In this document: positions 44,307 through 53,598 of the stretch, in pieces
How positions within the stretch are numbered: position 1 is the first letter of the stretch
How the letters are laid out: every line of letters begins with the position of its first letter
Translations under genes and position numbers: made by a program
Notes under the pieces: generated by a model
What the model saw: the letters and a program-made list of their open reading frames with translations, nothing else
What the model was told of the DNA's origin: nothing
The model's database searches: none
From: Limnobaculum parvum
Lineage (GTDB): Bacteria; Pseudomonadota; Gammaproteobacteria; Enterobacterales; Enterobacteriaceae
Reading direction: 5' to 3'
Assembly: GCF_003096015.2 (NCBI RefSeq)
Contig: NZ_CP029185.2
Location: 3,196,001-3,260,000 of the forward strand
DNA length: 64,000 nucleotides

Positions 44307-47300
44307 CTACCACGCGAATGATCCTCCAACTTGCCCGCCATAGCCGTAATAACGATCGCCAGTTTCACCTGTCACTTGTACCCAGAATGACCATTTTTTA
44401 GCATGTTCGCCAGCGATGCCCAGTTTAGCTTCGGCAGTATTAGCAGGTTTGTTCCAATCGATGATGTCACCGTTCATCTTAACGCCGTCTTTTGCTGGGG
44501 TATGCCACCAGTTGGCTTCAACATAAGGGCGTACGATTAACCCGCCTTCTACATCATACATACCTTGGAGCCGTCCACCCGCACGCGTGATAACACTATT
44601 GTCATCGGGAAAGCTTATGCGCGTTCCGCCGGTTTCAGTAAAGGAACTGGCACTGTAGTTTTGGTAGATGGCCTGAAGTTGCGGTTCAAAAGATAAGTGC
44701 CAGTTTTGCGACTGGGCAATACCGAAACCGTAACCCGCTTCAAGAGAAGCCGAGAAGGTATTGGCATGATAATTTTCCGATGCCAGACCATTACCGGTTA
44801 CCGAGTTTGAGAACCAGCCATATTGCAGCCACGTATCCACATAAGGGCCGCTACTCCCTTTGGGATCCTCCATCCAAGTTGCGTAAGCACCAACGCTGCT
44901 GCCGTCAACATTCCCGTCGGCCGTCATGGAACTGTTCACACTCGATCGGGAATCGATATCAGCCCGGCCAAAACCGACCATCGCCCCGGTTTTAAAACGC
45001 CCCGCCGGCATGATGGAGTCAAACAAATCCACGCCAATTTGAGTGGCGACGGTCGTCGACTCGACAGACAGCGAATCGGAACCGGCTTTCGCCTTGGTTT
45101 TATACCCTATCACCCGCGCCCATGCTGCCCGATCGTTGTCTTGCATGGCGCTTAAGCCTTGCCCCTCTCTATCGCGGAAGGTCAACAGAAACATGGATTG
45201 AGCCGTTTGTCTGTTATCAATATAAGCACCGCCCTCAGGACGGAAAAACGGTGTTGGGGTGGAATCCGGTGAGGAATTTACGAATGAACTCAAGTACCAA
45301 TCATTGATATTACCGCCAGTGCCATCAGTGCCGCCACGCAGCAAAGAGTAATCATAAGCGCCGATAGCCAATGTGCCCTGCCCTGCGCGATAACCACTAG
45401 AGAGAGGATCCACGATGAAAGCATCACGTCCAGTCTCCGCCCCATTGGTCGTTTCCACGATTCTGATGCCGGTGACGGTAGCCGCACCGGTTCCATTCGT
45501 ATTTCTGACGATGACCGATGTGGTACCGGATGTGGTACCTCCATTCAGAATGAGCCTATCGGTCTGTGCATTATCCGATGCCAGCTCTGTGTTGATAAGC
45601 AATTTGCCGCCGTTGGAGGTCAAACCGTTGGTAACGGTAAGAGTATTTCCGGTGGTCGTACCCGCAAGCTGAATCACCCCGCTATTGGTTAATGAACCGA
45701 TAGCCAGGTTGGAGACCGGGTCACCGCCATGTCCAGAAAGAGCGTTCAGCGCAGCAATGTTCCCTTGGTTATTGACGGGCCCCATGACGGTACCCGTGCC
45801 GGAAAGATAAGCGCCCGAAGCAATATGTACATTGCCTCCGATGAGACTACCCGTCATGGTCGCATCACCTGCAATCAAGGTGCCCGCCGTAATATCCGTT
45901 AGACCAGAGAAACCCGACAGTGCCTGATCCACCGTCAGGACAGAGGATCCGCTTTTCTGAACGCTGCCCGACCCGGTGACCGAGGTCGCTAGCTGCCAGT
46001 CGCTATTAGCAATAGCGTCGAAAATACCGTTAGCGCTGATTGTCGCACTGCCCAGCGCGGCCTGAGTATCAACATGCATCACTGCTCCGGGGGCTATATC
46101 GAATACCCCGCTGAACAGGCCATTGTTACCAGCAATGTATACATTGGCAGCATCCTGAAACCGCACCGTTCCCTCACCAACAAAAGAGGCTAACGAGGTA
46201 CCGTTTGGAACCGCTGTCCAACCGCTATTAACGGCTGCATTGCTGCCAAAGGTGAATAGACCATCAGCATGGGTAAAGGCAATTTGCTGGGCAGCATCAA
46301 AAGCGGCTGCCGCATTGGCAATGATTTCGGTGGCATTACCAATATTCAAGCTTCCGGCAAAACCCGGCTGCGTGCCATTAACATGGAGAGTACTGTCAGC
46401 TACGCTAATGGTGCCAGAGCCGAAAAGCGTATTGGCTTCAATACCGCCGCCATAACGGTCACCGCTTACCCGTTGGCTGTCCGTGATAGATAGCGTAGAA
46501 GCACCTGAAATGACAATTTGAGCACCAGCCTCCGAGTTAAGGGCACCTACTGATTGTGAACGACCATTCATATCCACAACGGAGTTGGTAAATACGTCAA
46601 GATGGGAGCTGAGCCCAAGCACATTCTCCGCCATAAACTGTAGCGTACCGGTACGAGCGAAGGTTGCGCCCGTATAGTCATTCAGCGGATTAGAAAGCGA
46701 GACCAGCGCACCAAGGCCTGCCTCGATAGCAAGGTCACCCGTGCCGGTAATTTTTGCCGACATATCGGTGGCTGGGCCGGTCGCGTTGACCGCAGGCGTG
46801 AGGATCAGGGCATTAACATCGGTGCCGAACAGATCCAAGGTTTTCAGACCATAACTAATATAGAGCCCGTCGCCATCGCTGCCAGAGGACATACGATAAT
46901 CGTAAGTACCGATGGCGACAGTCTGGCTATTTTGCTCAATCGGGAGCGTCTGTGCATTGGAAATCGGCAAGCCGTTCTGGTCGATTAATGCGAGCCCACC
47001 GCCTGAGCCAATGAGAGAGCCTTGTGCGATGACCAATTTTTTGATGACGGGTGCATCATCCTGCTGAAGCAGTGGCAGTTCAGTATTCACGGTCGGTGAA
47101 CTGTTGGTAAAGCTGCTTGGGATAAACGCCTGCACCGTGCCAATACCGGAAATATCAAGAGGGCCGGTTGTGGTGATGGTCGTCAGCGCACTCGGGGCTC
47201 CGAGGACAGAAGCATCAAACAGGGCCGTCCCCCCGTTGAACGAAAGACCATCAATGGTCTGATTGCCATTACCAACCGTCGTTAGATTCCCACTGTCGAT

Positions 47301-48641
47301 GCGTAACATAGCATGAGTCAGAGCCGCCGTATTAACACCGGAAAGATCAAAACGGCCAAGTCCAAGTGCGACAGTTCCGCTAAAATCCGTACCGGCGGAT
47401 GGGCTAAAGCTGAATGCGTCCGTTGCCGTAGCCATCACCGCATGCAAAATACCGGTGCCGGTTAGCACATTACCGTAAGCAAAGCCGCCGTTTATTGGCA
47501 ATAGATTAAGCGTTCCATTTATTTGCGTCGATGCCGGGCCAAGATTACTCTGGGCCGTAACGGCGGCGGAACCACCAGACGCGATATCCCATAGACCGGT
47601 GAAAGTACCATTATTACCGGCAATGGCGGCATTAGCCCCTGTAATCCGGTTGGTGCCAGCGCCATTGATATTGCTGGCTAACGTGTCGTTATGACCAGAG
47701 ACGACCAAGATACCGTCATTGCTTATACTATTGCTAAAAGAGCTGCCGTTGAAGCTCAAATCCAGAACGCCAGCCGCATTGATACCAACAGCACTGGTAC
47801 CAAGCGATGCTGCATTGGCGGCATTGAGCGTTCCCATTTGTACCGTCGTTGCACCGGTAATAATATTGGTGCCCTGAAGCGTCCAAGTTGAGCCGGCGGC
47901 ATCCACCATCAGGCTTTCAAAACCGCTTCCCGTGAGCGAACTGACCAGAGTCCCTGTGCTGTTGATACCGCCCTGAAGTAGGAGGGTATTGCCAGAAGCC
48001 ATCTCAGTTTCAATATCGCCGTTAATAACAGAGGACGTTGCCAGAATAATCGCGTTGTTCGCCCCCGCAAATTTGATAGCCGTACCATCTGTGCCAGTAA
48101 TAGTACCTGCGTTAATGATTGTTCCCGTATTGGCTGGGCCGAGGGTTTCAATCCCGATATAGCCCGAAATCACAGCGTCAGCACTATTATAGATTTTCAT
48201 GCCCGTTCCACCGGCATAAATGCCATCATAGAGAGATGACAGACCTATGATCGAGCCGTTGTTAATAATAGTGGTATTATTTGAGAAGTGCAGGTTCAAC
48301 CCGCGCCCTGCGGTAATCGTACCGTTATTGAGCAACACATTATTATTGCCAAAAATACTAATGGAGGCATTATTATTATTTGCAAGCAACGTTACGCCGG
48401 GATTGATAATCAGGCTGCTATTATCCAGCATAGGGTGAGCAATGATGGCACTATTTACTGAACCGGTGAGATTGGAAGTCACAACGAAAACTGTACCAAG
48501 CGTGTTATTAAGGTCGCATGTAAAATTACACCCCGCAGACGCGGAGGGAAGGTCTAGAGCAAAGCTGGATGATATTGTTCCTCCCAAAGTAAGAATGATA
48601 GCGCCTATTAGCGCCTCAGTTTTTTTCCTAACCATATGCAT
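44307..48641 (-). CDS. Type Va autotransporter with pertactin-like passenger and C-terminal beta-barrel
   Basis: 1444 residues. A signal peptide (about 5-28: KKTEALIGAIILTLGGTISSSFA) starts the protein; next a Gly/Asn/Thr/Ser-rich beta-helix passenger (about 30-1140) with repeated strands such as TLLLQGGINSTGTLVSSLTG and autotransporter-associated repeats (GTLQFMAENVLGLSSHLDV, GTLIAGDATMTG); then a linker helix and a C-terminal autotransporter barrel (about 1165-1444) ending in the aromatic GGSFAW. Two cysteines (CNFTCD) sit right after the signal peptide. Surface adhesion or biofilm is the usual role of such proteins, but the ligand cannot be predicted. Two ATGs lie six bases apart (48641, 48635) behind a GAGG site. 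It appears intact and is inserted between accC and yhdT. Confidence 0.9.
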   Translation of the reverse strand: MHMVRKKTEALIGAIILTLGGTISSSFALDLPSASAGCNFTCDLNNTLGTVFVVTSNLTGSVNSAIIAHPMLDNSSLIINPGVTLLANNNNASISIFGNNNVLLNNGTITAGRGLNLHFSNNTTIINNGSIIGLSSLYDGIYAGGTGMKIYNSADAVISGYIGIETLGPANTGTIINAGTITGTDGTAIKFAGANNAIILATSSVINGDIETEMASGNTLLLQGGINSTGTLVSSLTGSGFESLMVDAAGSTWTLQGTNIITGATTVQMGTLNAANAASLGTSAVGINAAGVLDLSFNGSSFSNSISNDGILVVSGHNDTLASNINGAGTNRITGANAAIAGNNGTFTGLWDIASGGSAAVTAQSNLGPASTQINGTLNLLPINGGFAYGNVLTGTGILHAVMATATDAFSFSPSAGTDFSGTVALGLGRFDLSGVNTAALTHAMLRIDSGNLTTVGNGNQTIDGLSFNGGTALFDASVLGAPSALTTITTTGPLDISGIGTVQAFIPSSFTNSSPTVNTELPLLQQDDAPVIKKLVIAQGSLIGSGGGLALIDQNGLPISNAQTLPIEQNSQTVAIGTYDYRMSSGSDGDGLYISYGLKTLDLFGTDVNALILTPAVNATGPATDMSAKITGTGDLAIEAGLGALVSLSNPLNDYTGATFARTGTLQFMAENVLGLSSHLDVFTNSVVDMNGRSQSVGALNSEAGAQIVISGASTLSITDSQRVSGDRYGGGIEANTLFGSGTISVADSTLHVNGTQPGFAGSLNIGNATEIIANAAAAFDAAQQIAFTHADGLFTFGSNAAVNSGWTAVPNGTSLASFVGEGTVRFQDAANVYIAGNNGLFSGVFDIAPGAVMHVDTQAALGSATISANGIFDAIANSDWQLATSVTGSGSVQKSGSSVLTVDQALSGFSGLTDITAGTLIAGDATMTGSLIGGNVHIASGAYLSGTGTVMGPVNNQGNIAALNALSGHGGDPVSNLAIGSLTNSGVIQLAGTTTGNTLTVTNGLTSNGGKLLINTELASDNAQTDRLILNGGTTSGTTSVIVRNTNGTGAATVTGIRIVETTNGAETGRDAFIVDPLSSGYRAGQGTLAIGAYDYSLLRGGTDGTGGNINDWYLSSFVNSSPDSTPTPFFRPEGGAYIDNRQTAQSMFLLTFRDREGQGLSAMQDNDRAAWARVIGYKTKAKAGSDSLSVESTTVATQIGVDLFDSIMPAGRFKTGAMVGFGRADIDSRSSVNSSMTADGNVDGSSVGAYATWMEDPKGSSGPYVDTWLQYGWFSNSVTGNGLASENYHANTFSASLEAGYGFGIAQSQNWHLSFEPQLQAIYQNYSASSFTETGGTRISFPDDNSVITRAGGRLQGMYDVEGGLIVRPYVEANWWHTPAKDGVKMNGDIIDWNKPANTAEAKLGIAGEHAKKWSFWVQVTGETGDRYYGYGGQVGGSFAW

Positions 48642-49113
48642 TTTCCTCTGTTATTCAAGTTACAAAAGAACTCTTTGACTGGCTATCATGCTGAAAGAAA
48701 TAAATATTCTTCAAATCCAGACAAGTGAGTCGTATTCCGTCTTCTATGAAAGAAGCGTAAGCAGACATCGTTTTGGATGCCGGCTTCAAACCCCCACACT
48801 CCCCAAATTTTTTTACACGCGTATACGCCGTTCTAACCCGTTCCATCCTCTACGCCATAAGCGTTATATAAGAAACGGAGTAGCTAAATTTGGAATAGCA
48901 CCAATGAATGTGTGGTTATTTTTATAGAATAACTGTAGCTCATATATAAATATAAACAGGTGGGATCTCATGATTTTTAGGCAAGACTATAACCAGCGGG
49001 GTTTTATCCAGACTCTCCTGCTACACAAAAAAGTCCTAGGCAAACGTATTCGTTTCCGTACAATTCTATCCTCTAGCTCATAACCTCTGACTGTGACCGT
49101 GATGGAGTACACA
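48642..49113. promoter_or_regulatory. Gene-free stretch between the autotransporter and yhdT
   Basis: 472 bases between divergent genes. It should hold the autotransporter promoter (minus) and a promoter for yhdT-panF (plus), needed because the ancestral read-through from accC is cut off. No repeats, remnants of a transposase or convincing small gene were seen. Short open frames here have no ribosome site and no recognisable product. Confidence 0.4.
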
Positions 49114-49359
49114 TTGGATCCTCGTTTTCTTCAAGCTCATAAAGAAGCGCGCTGGGCAGTGTGGCTAACCATAGCCTACCTGATAGCCTGGACGCTGGCG
49201 GCCTATTTGCCAGACTCCCAACAGGGAATAACCGGATTACCTCACTGGTTTGAGATGGCCTGTTTGCTGATTCCTCTGGTTTTTATTCTCTTATGCTGGT
49301 GTATGGTGCGCTTTGTTTTCCGGGATATTCCGCTGGAGGATAATAACGATGCAACTTGA
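49114..49359 (+). CDS. yhdT: DUF997 membrane protein YhdT
   Basis: 81-residue inner-membrane protein with two helices (about 16-34 and 47-70), member of the YhdT family that always accompanies panF. Recognised by FLQAHKEARWAVWLT, FEMACLLIPLVFI and FRDIPLEDN. The start is taken as the TTG at 49114: it follows a GGAG ribosome site at 6 bases and gives MDPRFLQAHKEARW, the same as E. coli MDTRFVQAHKEARW and a length of 81 versus 80. An ATG at 49102 and GTG at 49093 are in frame but lack that support. The panF start lies inside its last codons. Confidence 0.88.
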   Translation: MDPRFLQAHKEARWAVWLTIAYLIAWTLAAYLPDSQQGITGLPHWFEMACLLIPLVFILLCWCMVRFVFRDIPLEDNNDAT

Positions 49360-50797
49360 TATTGTTCTGCCTCTGGTAGCCTATCTGGTGCTGGTGTTTG
49401 GGCTGTCGATTTACGCCTATACCAAACGTCAGAAAGGAAATTTTCTTAACGACTATTTCCTTGGCGATCGTTCCATGGGCGGATTTATTCTGGCAATGAC
49501 CCTGACAGCTACCTATATCAGCGCCAGTTCGTTTATCGGTGGCCCCGGTGCCGCCTATAAGTACGGGCTGGGCTGGGTACTATTAGCCATGATTCAGTTG
49601 CCTGCGGTCTGGCTGTCACTCGGGGTATTGGGCAAAAAATTTGCCATTTTGGCCCGGCGTTACAACGCCGTAACCTTGAACGACGTGTTGTATGCCCGTT
49701 ACAAAAGCAAAACGCTAGTCTGGTTTGCCAGCATCAGTTTGCTGTTAGCCTTTATTGGTGCAATGACGGTGCAGTTTATCGGTGGTGCGCGACTGCTGGA
49801 GACCGCCGCGGGAGTACCTTATGACATCGGTCTGTTGATCTTTGGTGTAACCATTGCGTTGTATACTGCTTTCGGTGGTTTCCGCGCCAGCGTATTAAAT
49901 GATGCGCTGCAAGGGATGGTGATGTTGATTGGCGCCATTCTGCTTCTGATTGCAGTAATCTATGCCGCCGGGGGATTAGGTACCGCAGTAGATAAACTAC
50001 AACAAATCGATCCTAAGCTGTTATCACCAACCGGAGTCGATGACTTTTTGTCCCTGCCGTTTATGGCGTCCTTCTGGATATTGGTCTGTTTTGGCGTCAT
50101 TGGCTTACCACACACGGCGGTACGCTGTATTGCCTATAAAGACAGTAAAGCGGTACATCGCGGTATTATCATCGGTACCATCATCGTTGCTATTCTGATG
50201 TTCAGCATGCATTTGGCGGGGGCTTTAGGACGGGCTATTTTGCCTGACCTGACGATTCCCGACCAAGTGATCCCAACGCTGATGATAAAAGTTCTACCAC
50301 CTATGGCCGCCGGTATTTTTCTAGCAGCACCGCTGGCGGCGATTATGTCCACCATTAATGCCCAGTTGCTTCAGTCAGCGGCGACGTTAATCAAAGACCT
50401 TTACCTCAGCCTAAAACCAGAACAGGCCAGCAATGAACGCCGTCTGGCGCGCATATCCAGCAGTGTGACCTTTATACTGGGACTGTTACTGATTCTGGCA
50501 GCCTGGCGCCCACCGGAAATGATTATCTGGTGGAACCTGTTAGCCTTTGGCGGGTTAGAGGCCGTATTCCTGTGGCCATTAGTCTTAGGTTTATACTGGG
50601 AGCGCGCTAATGCTCAGGGAGCGCTGTGCTCAATGGTTTGCGGTGCCGTGTGCTACGCAGTATTGGCCACCTTGAAAATCCAAATTTTTGACCTTCATCC
50701 TATCGTTCCGGCCTTAAGCATCGGCATTATTACCTTCCTGATAGGTAATAAACTGGGTGAACGTTCGGTCAGTGCACCGGTAATACCGGCAAAATAA
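49349..50797 (+). CDS. panF: Sodium/pantothenate symporter PanF
   Basis: 482-residue SSS-family symporter with about 13 helices, importing pantothenate with sodium (E. coli 483). Motifs: YFLGDRSMGGFILAMTLTATYISASSF, GPGAAYKYGLGWVLLAM, GGFRASVLNDALQG and the C-terminal LAFGGLEAVFLWPLVLGLYW. The ATG at 49349-49351 overlaps the last 11 bases of yhdT and follows a GGAGGA site, giving MQLDIVLPLVAYL as in E. coli. Forms an operon with yhdT, and prmA follows 47 bases later. Confidence 0.96.
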   Translation: MQLDIVLPLVAYLVLVFGLSIYAYTKRQKGNFLNDYFLGDRSMGGFILAMTLTATYISASSFIGGPGAAYKYGLGWVLLAMIQLPAVWLSLGVLGKKFAILARRYNAVTLNDVLYARYKSKTLVWFASISLLLAFIGAMTVQFIGGARLLETAAGVPYDIGLLIFGVTIALYTAFGGFRASVLNDALQGMVMLIGAILLLIAVIYAAGGLGTAVDKLQQIDPKLLSPTGVDDFLSLPFMASFWILVCFGVIGLPHTAVRCIAYKDSKAVHRGIIIGTIIVAILMFSMHLAGALGRAILPDLTIPDQVIPTLMIKVLPPMAAGIFLAAPLAAIMSTINAQLLQSAATLIKDLYLSLKPEQASNERRLARISSSVTFILGLLLILAAWRPPEMIIWWNLLAFGGLEAVFLWPLVLGLYWERANAQGALCSMVCGAVCYAVLATLKIQIFDLHPIVPALSIGIITFLIGNKLGERSVSAPVIPAK

Positions 50798-50844
50798 ACA
50801 TTACACAACCGGGATAACTTGCTTATCCCTTAAAGAGAATTGCT

Positions 50845-51735
50845 ATGCCTTGGATACAGCTAAAATTAAATACCACCGGTGATAAAGCGGAAGAGATTGG
50901 TGATGCACTGGTTGAGAGCGGTGCGGTTTCTGTCACTTTTCAGGATACCCACGACGTACCGGTTTTTGAGCCGCTACCGGGAGAGACCCGCCTGTGGGGT
51001 GATACCGACGTTATTGGCCTGTATGATGCAGAAACAGAGATGAAGCAAGTGGTTGCCATGCTGGAATACAACCCACTATTGGGCAACAGTTTTGTTCATA
51101 AAATCGAACAGTTGGAAGATAAAGACTGGGAGCGGGAATGGATGGATAACTTCCACCCAATGCGCTTTGGTGAACGGCTGTGGATCTGCCCAAGCTGGCG
51201 CGAAGTTCCTGATGCGAATGCAGTCAATGTGATGCTTGACCCAGGTTTGGCGTTCGGTACCGGTACTCACCCTACCACGGCACTTTGCTTGCAGTGGTTA
51301 GACAGCCTAGATCTGGCCGGTAAAACGGTGATCGATTTCGGCTGCGGCTCCGGTATCTTAGCCATCGCCGCCCTTAAATTAGGGGCAGCAAAAGCCATTG
51401 GAATTGATATCGATCCACAGGCCATTCAGGCCAGTCGCGATAACGCGCAACGTAACGGTGTCTCTGAACGCTTATCCCTCTATTTAGCGAAGGATCAACC
51501 TGAAAACCTGCTGGCCGACGTTGTGGTTGCTAACATCCTTGCTGGCCCGTTGAGAGAACTGGCACCGATTATCAGCCAACTGCCCGTGGTTGGCGGACAC
51601 TTGGGCCTATCAGGCGTGCTAGCCACGCAAGCGGAAGGGGTGACTCAGGCTTATCAGGCCATGTTCCAACTCGACCCTGTTGCGGAAAAGGAAGAGTGGT
51701 GCCGTATCACCGGTGTAAAAACTCACGCTAACTGA
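50845..51735 (+). CDS. prmA: Ribosomal protein L11 methyltransferase PrmA
   Basis: 296-residue SAM-dependent enzyme that trimethylates several amino groups of ribosomal protein L11. N-terminal substrate-recognition domain (about 1-60, MPWIQLKLNTTG), then the Rossmann methyltransferase with DPGLAFGTGTHPTT (132-145), motif I VIDFGCGSG (162-170), GIDIDPQA and the NILAGPL catalytic loop. Ribosome site AAAGAGAATT. Follows panF, as in E. coli, and is closed by a terminator. Confidence 0.96.
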   Translation: MPWIQLKLNTTGDKAEEIGDALVESGAVSVTFQDTHDVPVFEPLPGETRLWGDTDVIGLYDAETEMKQVVAMLEYNPLLGNSFVHKIEQLEDKDWEREWMDNFHPMRFGERLWICPSWREVPDANAVNVMLDPGLAFGTGTHPTTALCLQWLDSLDLAGKTVIDFGCGSGILAIAALKLGAAKAIGIDIDPQAIQASRDNAQRNGVSERLSLYLAKDQPENLLADVVVANILAGPLRELAPIISQLPVVGGHLGLSGVLATQAEGVTQAYQAMFQLDPVAEKEEWCRITGVKTHAN

Positions 51736-51755
51736 TTTAATTAAAAATTTAACAG

Positions 51756-51799
51756 AAGCAAGGGGTTGTCTGGTTACAGGTGACCCCTTCTGCTTTTAT
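51756..51799 (+). terminator. Terminator after prmA
   Basis: AAGCA-AGGGGT pairs with ACCCCT-(TC)-TGCTT, with a small bulge, and runs into TTTATTT. The rest of the interval to dusB (51800-52021) shows no gene. Confidence 0.65.
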
Positions 51800-52021
51800 T
51801 TACTTATAATGCATCCTCCCCAAAATAGAGCTAGAGTAAGTTAATCCTCAGTCAATCGCCACAAAAAGCGTTGGAACACCGTCCTACCGTGCTGAATTAT
51901 TCCAAACGCCTCTGAAACAGAAATTAAAAATAACTCATTGTTAAATATGAATAATAATTTAATAATCACGGTGAGGTTTTCATTTCTTTGATTTTAGTCG
52001 TCGATTGTTCAAAGTTTGTCC

Positions 52022-52058
52022 TTTCATCTGGTTCAAAAAATGCGTAATATACGCGCCC
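52022..52058 (+). promoter_or_regulatory. dusB-fis promoter with GC-rich discriminator
   Basis: TAATAT at 52045-52050, preceded at 17 bases by TTTCAT, and followed by the GC-rich discriminator ACGCGCCC. The combination of a fair core and a C/G-rich start region is typical of growth-rate- and ppGpp-controlled promoters, and fis in E. coli is transcribed from such a promoter upstream of dusB. Binding sites for Fis and CRP are expected around it but were not assigned. Confidence 0.6.
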
Positions 52059-52086
52059 TTGCAGACATATATGGTCTTCGTTGTCG

Positions 52087-53094
52087 ATGCGCATTGGTAA
52101 CCTTCAGCTAACAAATCGTTTAATTGCCGCGCCAATGGCGGGAATAACAGATCGTCCTTTTAGAACGATGTGTTATGCGATGGGAGCTGGAATGACCGTT
52201 TCGGAAATGCTCTCTTCCAACCCGGAAGTTTGGCGTACCGATAAGTCGAGATTACGCATGGTACACCTTGATGAGCTCGGTATTCGGGCTGTTCAAATCG
52301 CCGGATGCGATCCGGAAGATATGGCGGCAGCGGCGCGCATCAATGTGGAAAACGGAGCACAGCTTATTGATATCAATATGGGCTGTCCGGCCAAAAAAGT
52401 TAACCGCAAGCTGGCAGGATCTGCACTGTTGCAGTATCCGGAGCTGGTTGGGAAGATCCTTAGTGCTGTGGTGAACGCCGTTGACGTTCCGGTCACATTA
52501 AAGATCCGCACCGGCTGGGATCCGGAAAACCGTAACTGTGTTGAAATTGCCCAACTGGCAGAACGCAGTGGTATTCAGGCCATTACCATACATGGACGTA
52601 CTCGTCGTTGTTTATTCAACGGTGAGGCTGAATATGACAGCATTCGATCGGTTAAGCAGAACGTAGATATTCCGGTTATCGCTAACGGGGATATCACCGA
52701 CCCGCATAAAGCCAGAACCGTTTTGGACTATACCGGAGCCGATGCTCTGATGATAGGACGAGCGGCTCAGGGAAGACCTTGGATCTTCCGGGAAATCCAG
52801 CATTATCTGGACACTGGGGAGCTGTTACCACCAATGCCACTCGGCGAAGTGGAACGCTTGTTAACCTCGCATGTGAGAGAATTGCACGACTTTTATGGTC
52901 AGGGCAAAGGACTCCGCATCGCACGTAAGCACGTCTCCTGGTACTTGCAGGAACATGCCCCAAATGACCAGTTTCGGCGCACCTTCAATGCAATCGAGAA
53001 TGCCAATGAGCAACTGGATGCACTGGGGGCATATTTTGAAATTTTGCCTAAACAGATAGAAGAGCTAACAGAACTATGTTCGAACAACGCGTAA
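52087..53094 (+). CDS. dusB: tRNA-dihydrouridine synthase B
   Basis: 335-residue flavoenzyme reducing uridine to dihydrouridine in the tRNA D-loop (position 17). TIM-barrel with NRLIAAPMAGITDRPFRTMC at the N-terminus, catalytic Cys100 in INMGCPAKKVNRKLAGSAL, TIHGRTR and the FMN-phosphate motif ALMIGRAAQGRPWIF, then a helical tRNA-binding domain. ATG at 52087 (MRIGNLQLTNRL) matches E. coli. The C-terminus is about 14 residues longer than E. coli DusB (321) and runs 19 bases into fis, where E. coli has a gap; the shared transcript with fis is conserved. Confidence 0.95.
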   Translation: MRIGNLQLTNRLIAAPMAGITDRPFRTMCYAMGAGMTVSEMLSSNPEVWRTDKSRLRMVHLDELGIRAVQIAGCDPEDMAAAARINVENGAQLIDINMGCPAKKVNRKLAGSALLQYPELVGKILSAVVNAVDVPVTLKIRTGWDPENRNCVEIAQLAERSGIQAITIHGRTRRCLFNGEAEYDSIRSVKQNVDIPVIANGDITDPHKARTVLDYTGADALMIGRAAQGRPWIFREIQHYLDTGELLPPMPLGEVERLLTSHVRELHDFYGQGKGLRIARKHVSWYLQEHAPNDQFRRTFNAIENANEQLDALGAYFEILPKQIEELTELCSNNA

Positions 53095-53372
53095 ATTCTG
53101 ACGTATTAACCGTCGCTACCGTAAATTCACAAGACCAGGTCACTCAAAAACCTCTGCGTGATTCGGTTAAACAGGCATTAAAGAACTACTTTGCTCAGCT
53201 TAACGGTCAAGACGTTAACGATCTTTATGAACTGGTACTGGCCGAAGTTGAACAACCTCTGTTGGATATGGTTATGCAGTACACTCGCGGTAACCAGACC
53301 CGCGCTGCAACCATGATGGGTATCAACCGTGGTACTCTGCGCAAGAAACTAAAAAAATACGGTATGAACTGA
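53076..53372 (+). CDS. fis: Nucleoid-associated regulator Fis
   Basis: 98-residue DNA-bending protein controlling rRNA, growth-phase genes, recombination and DNA topology. Differs from E. coli Fis at only about two positions. N-terminal beta-hairpin (about 10-26) for invertase activation, dimer helices A and B, and the HTH with NQTRAATMMGINRGTLRKKL (about 73-92). The start lies inside the dusB end. Translation of fis is likely coupled to dusB here, which differs from E. coli. Confidence 0.98.
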   Translation: MFEQRVNSDVLTVATVNSQDQVTQKPLRDSVKQALKNYFAQLNGQDVNDLYELVLAEVEQPLLDMVMQYTRGNQTRAATMMGINRGTLRKKLKKYGMN

Positions 53373-53398
53373 TACTAGTCAGTTAACTGATTGATAAG

Positions 53399-53432
53399 AA
53401 GGTGCTTATGCTGTTGGATAAGCACCTTTTTT
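53399..53432 (+). terminator. Terminator after fis
   Basis: AAGGTGCTTAT pairs perfectly with ATAAGCACCTT around an 8-base loop, followed by TTTTAT. Confidence 0.92.
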
Positions 53433-53598
53433 ATTAAAAGCGATCTGGCAGAAATTTGCATTTTTAATGCCGCAGTTTAAATTAACATCGACGAATGCCG
53501 AACTTTACGATCAAAACCATCCAATTAAACATTTCCGTATGAACTTCAGCACCACGTCAGACGTCTTCATAGCGACGTTATTACGGATACTTTTGCTT

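Noticed and set aside
44780..45155. Several plus-strand open frames inside the autotransporter
   Set aside because: They are low-complexity mirrors of the Gly/Ser/Thr-rich passenger and barrel codons and lack start signals.
49093..49113. GTG (49093) or ATG (49102) as the yhdT start
   Set aside because: The TTG at 49114 has a well-placed GGAG and gives the length and first residues of the E. coli protein; the earlier starts add unconserved residues.
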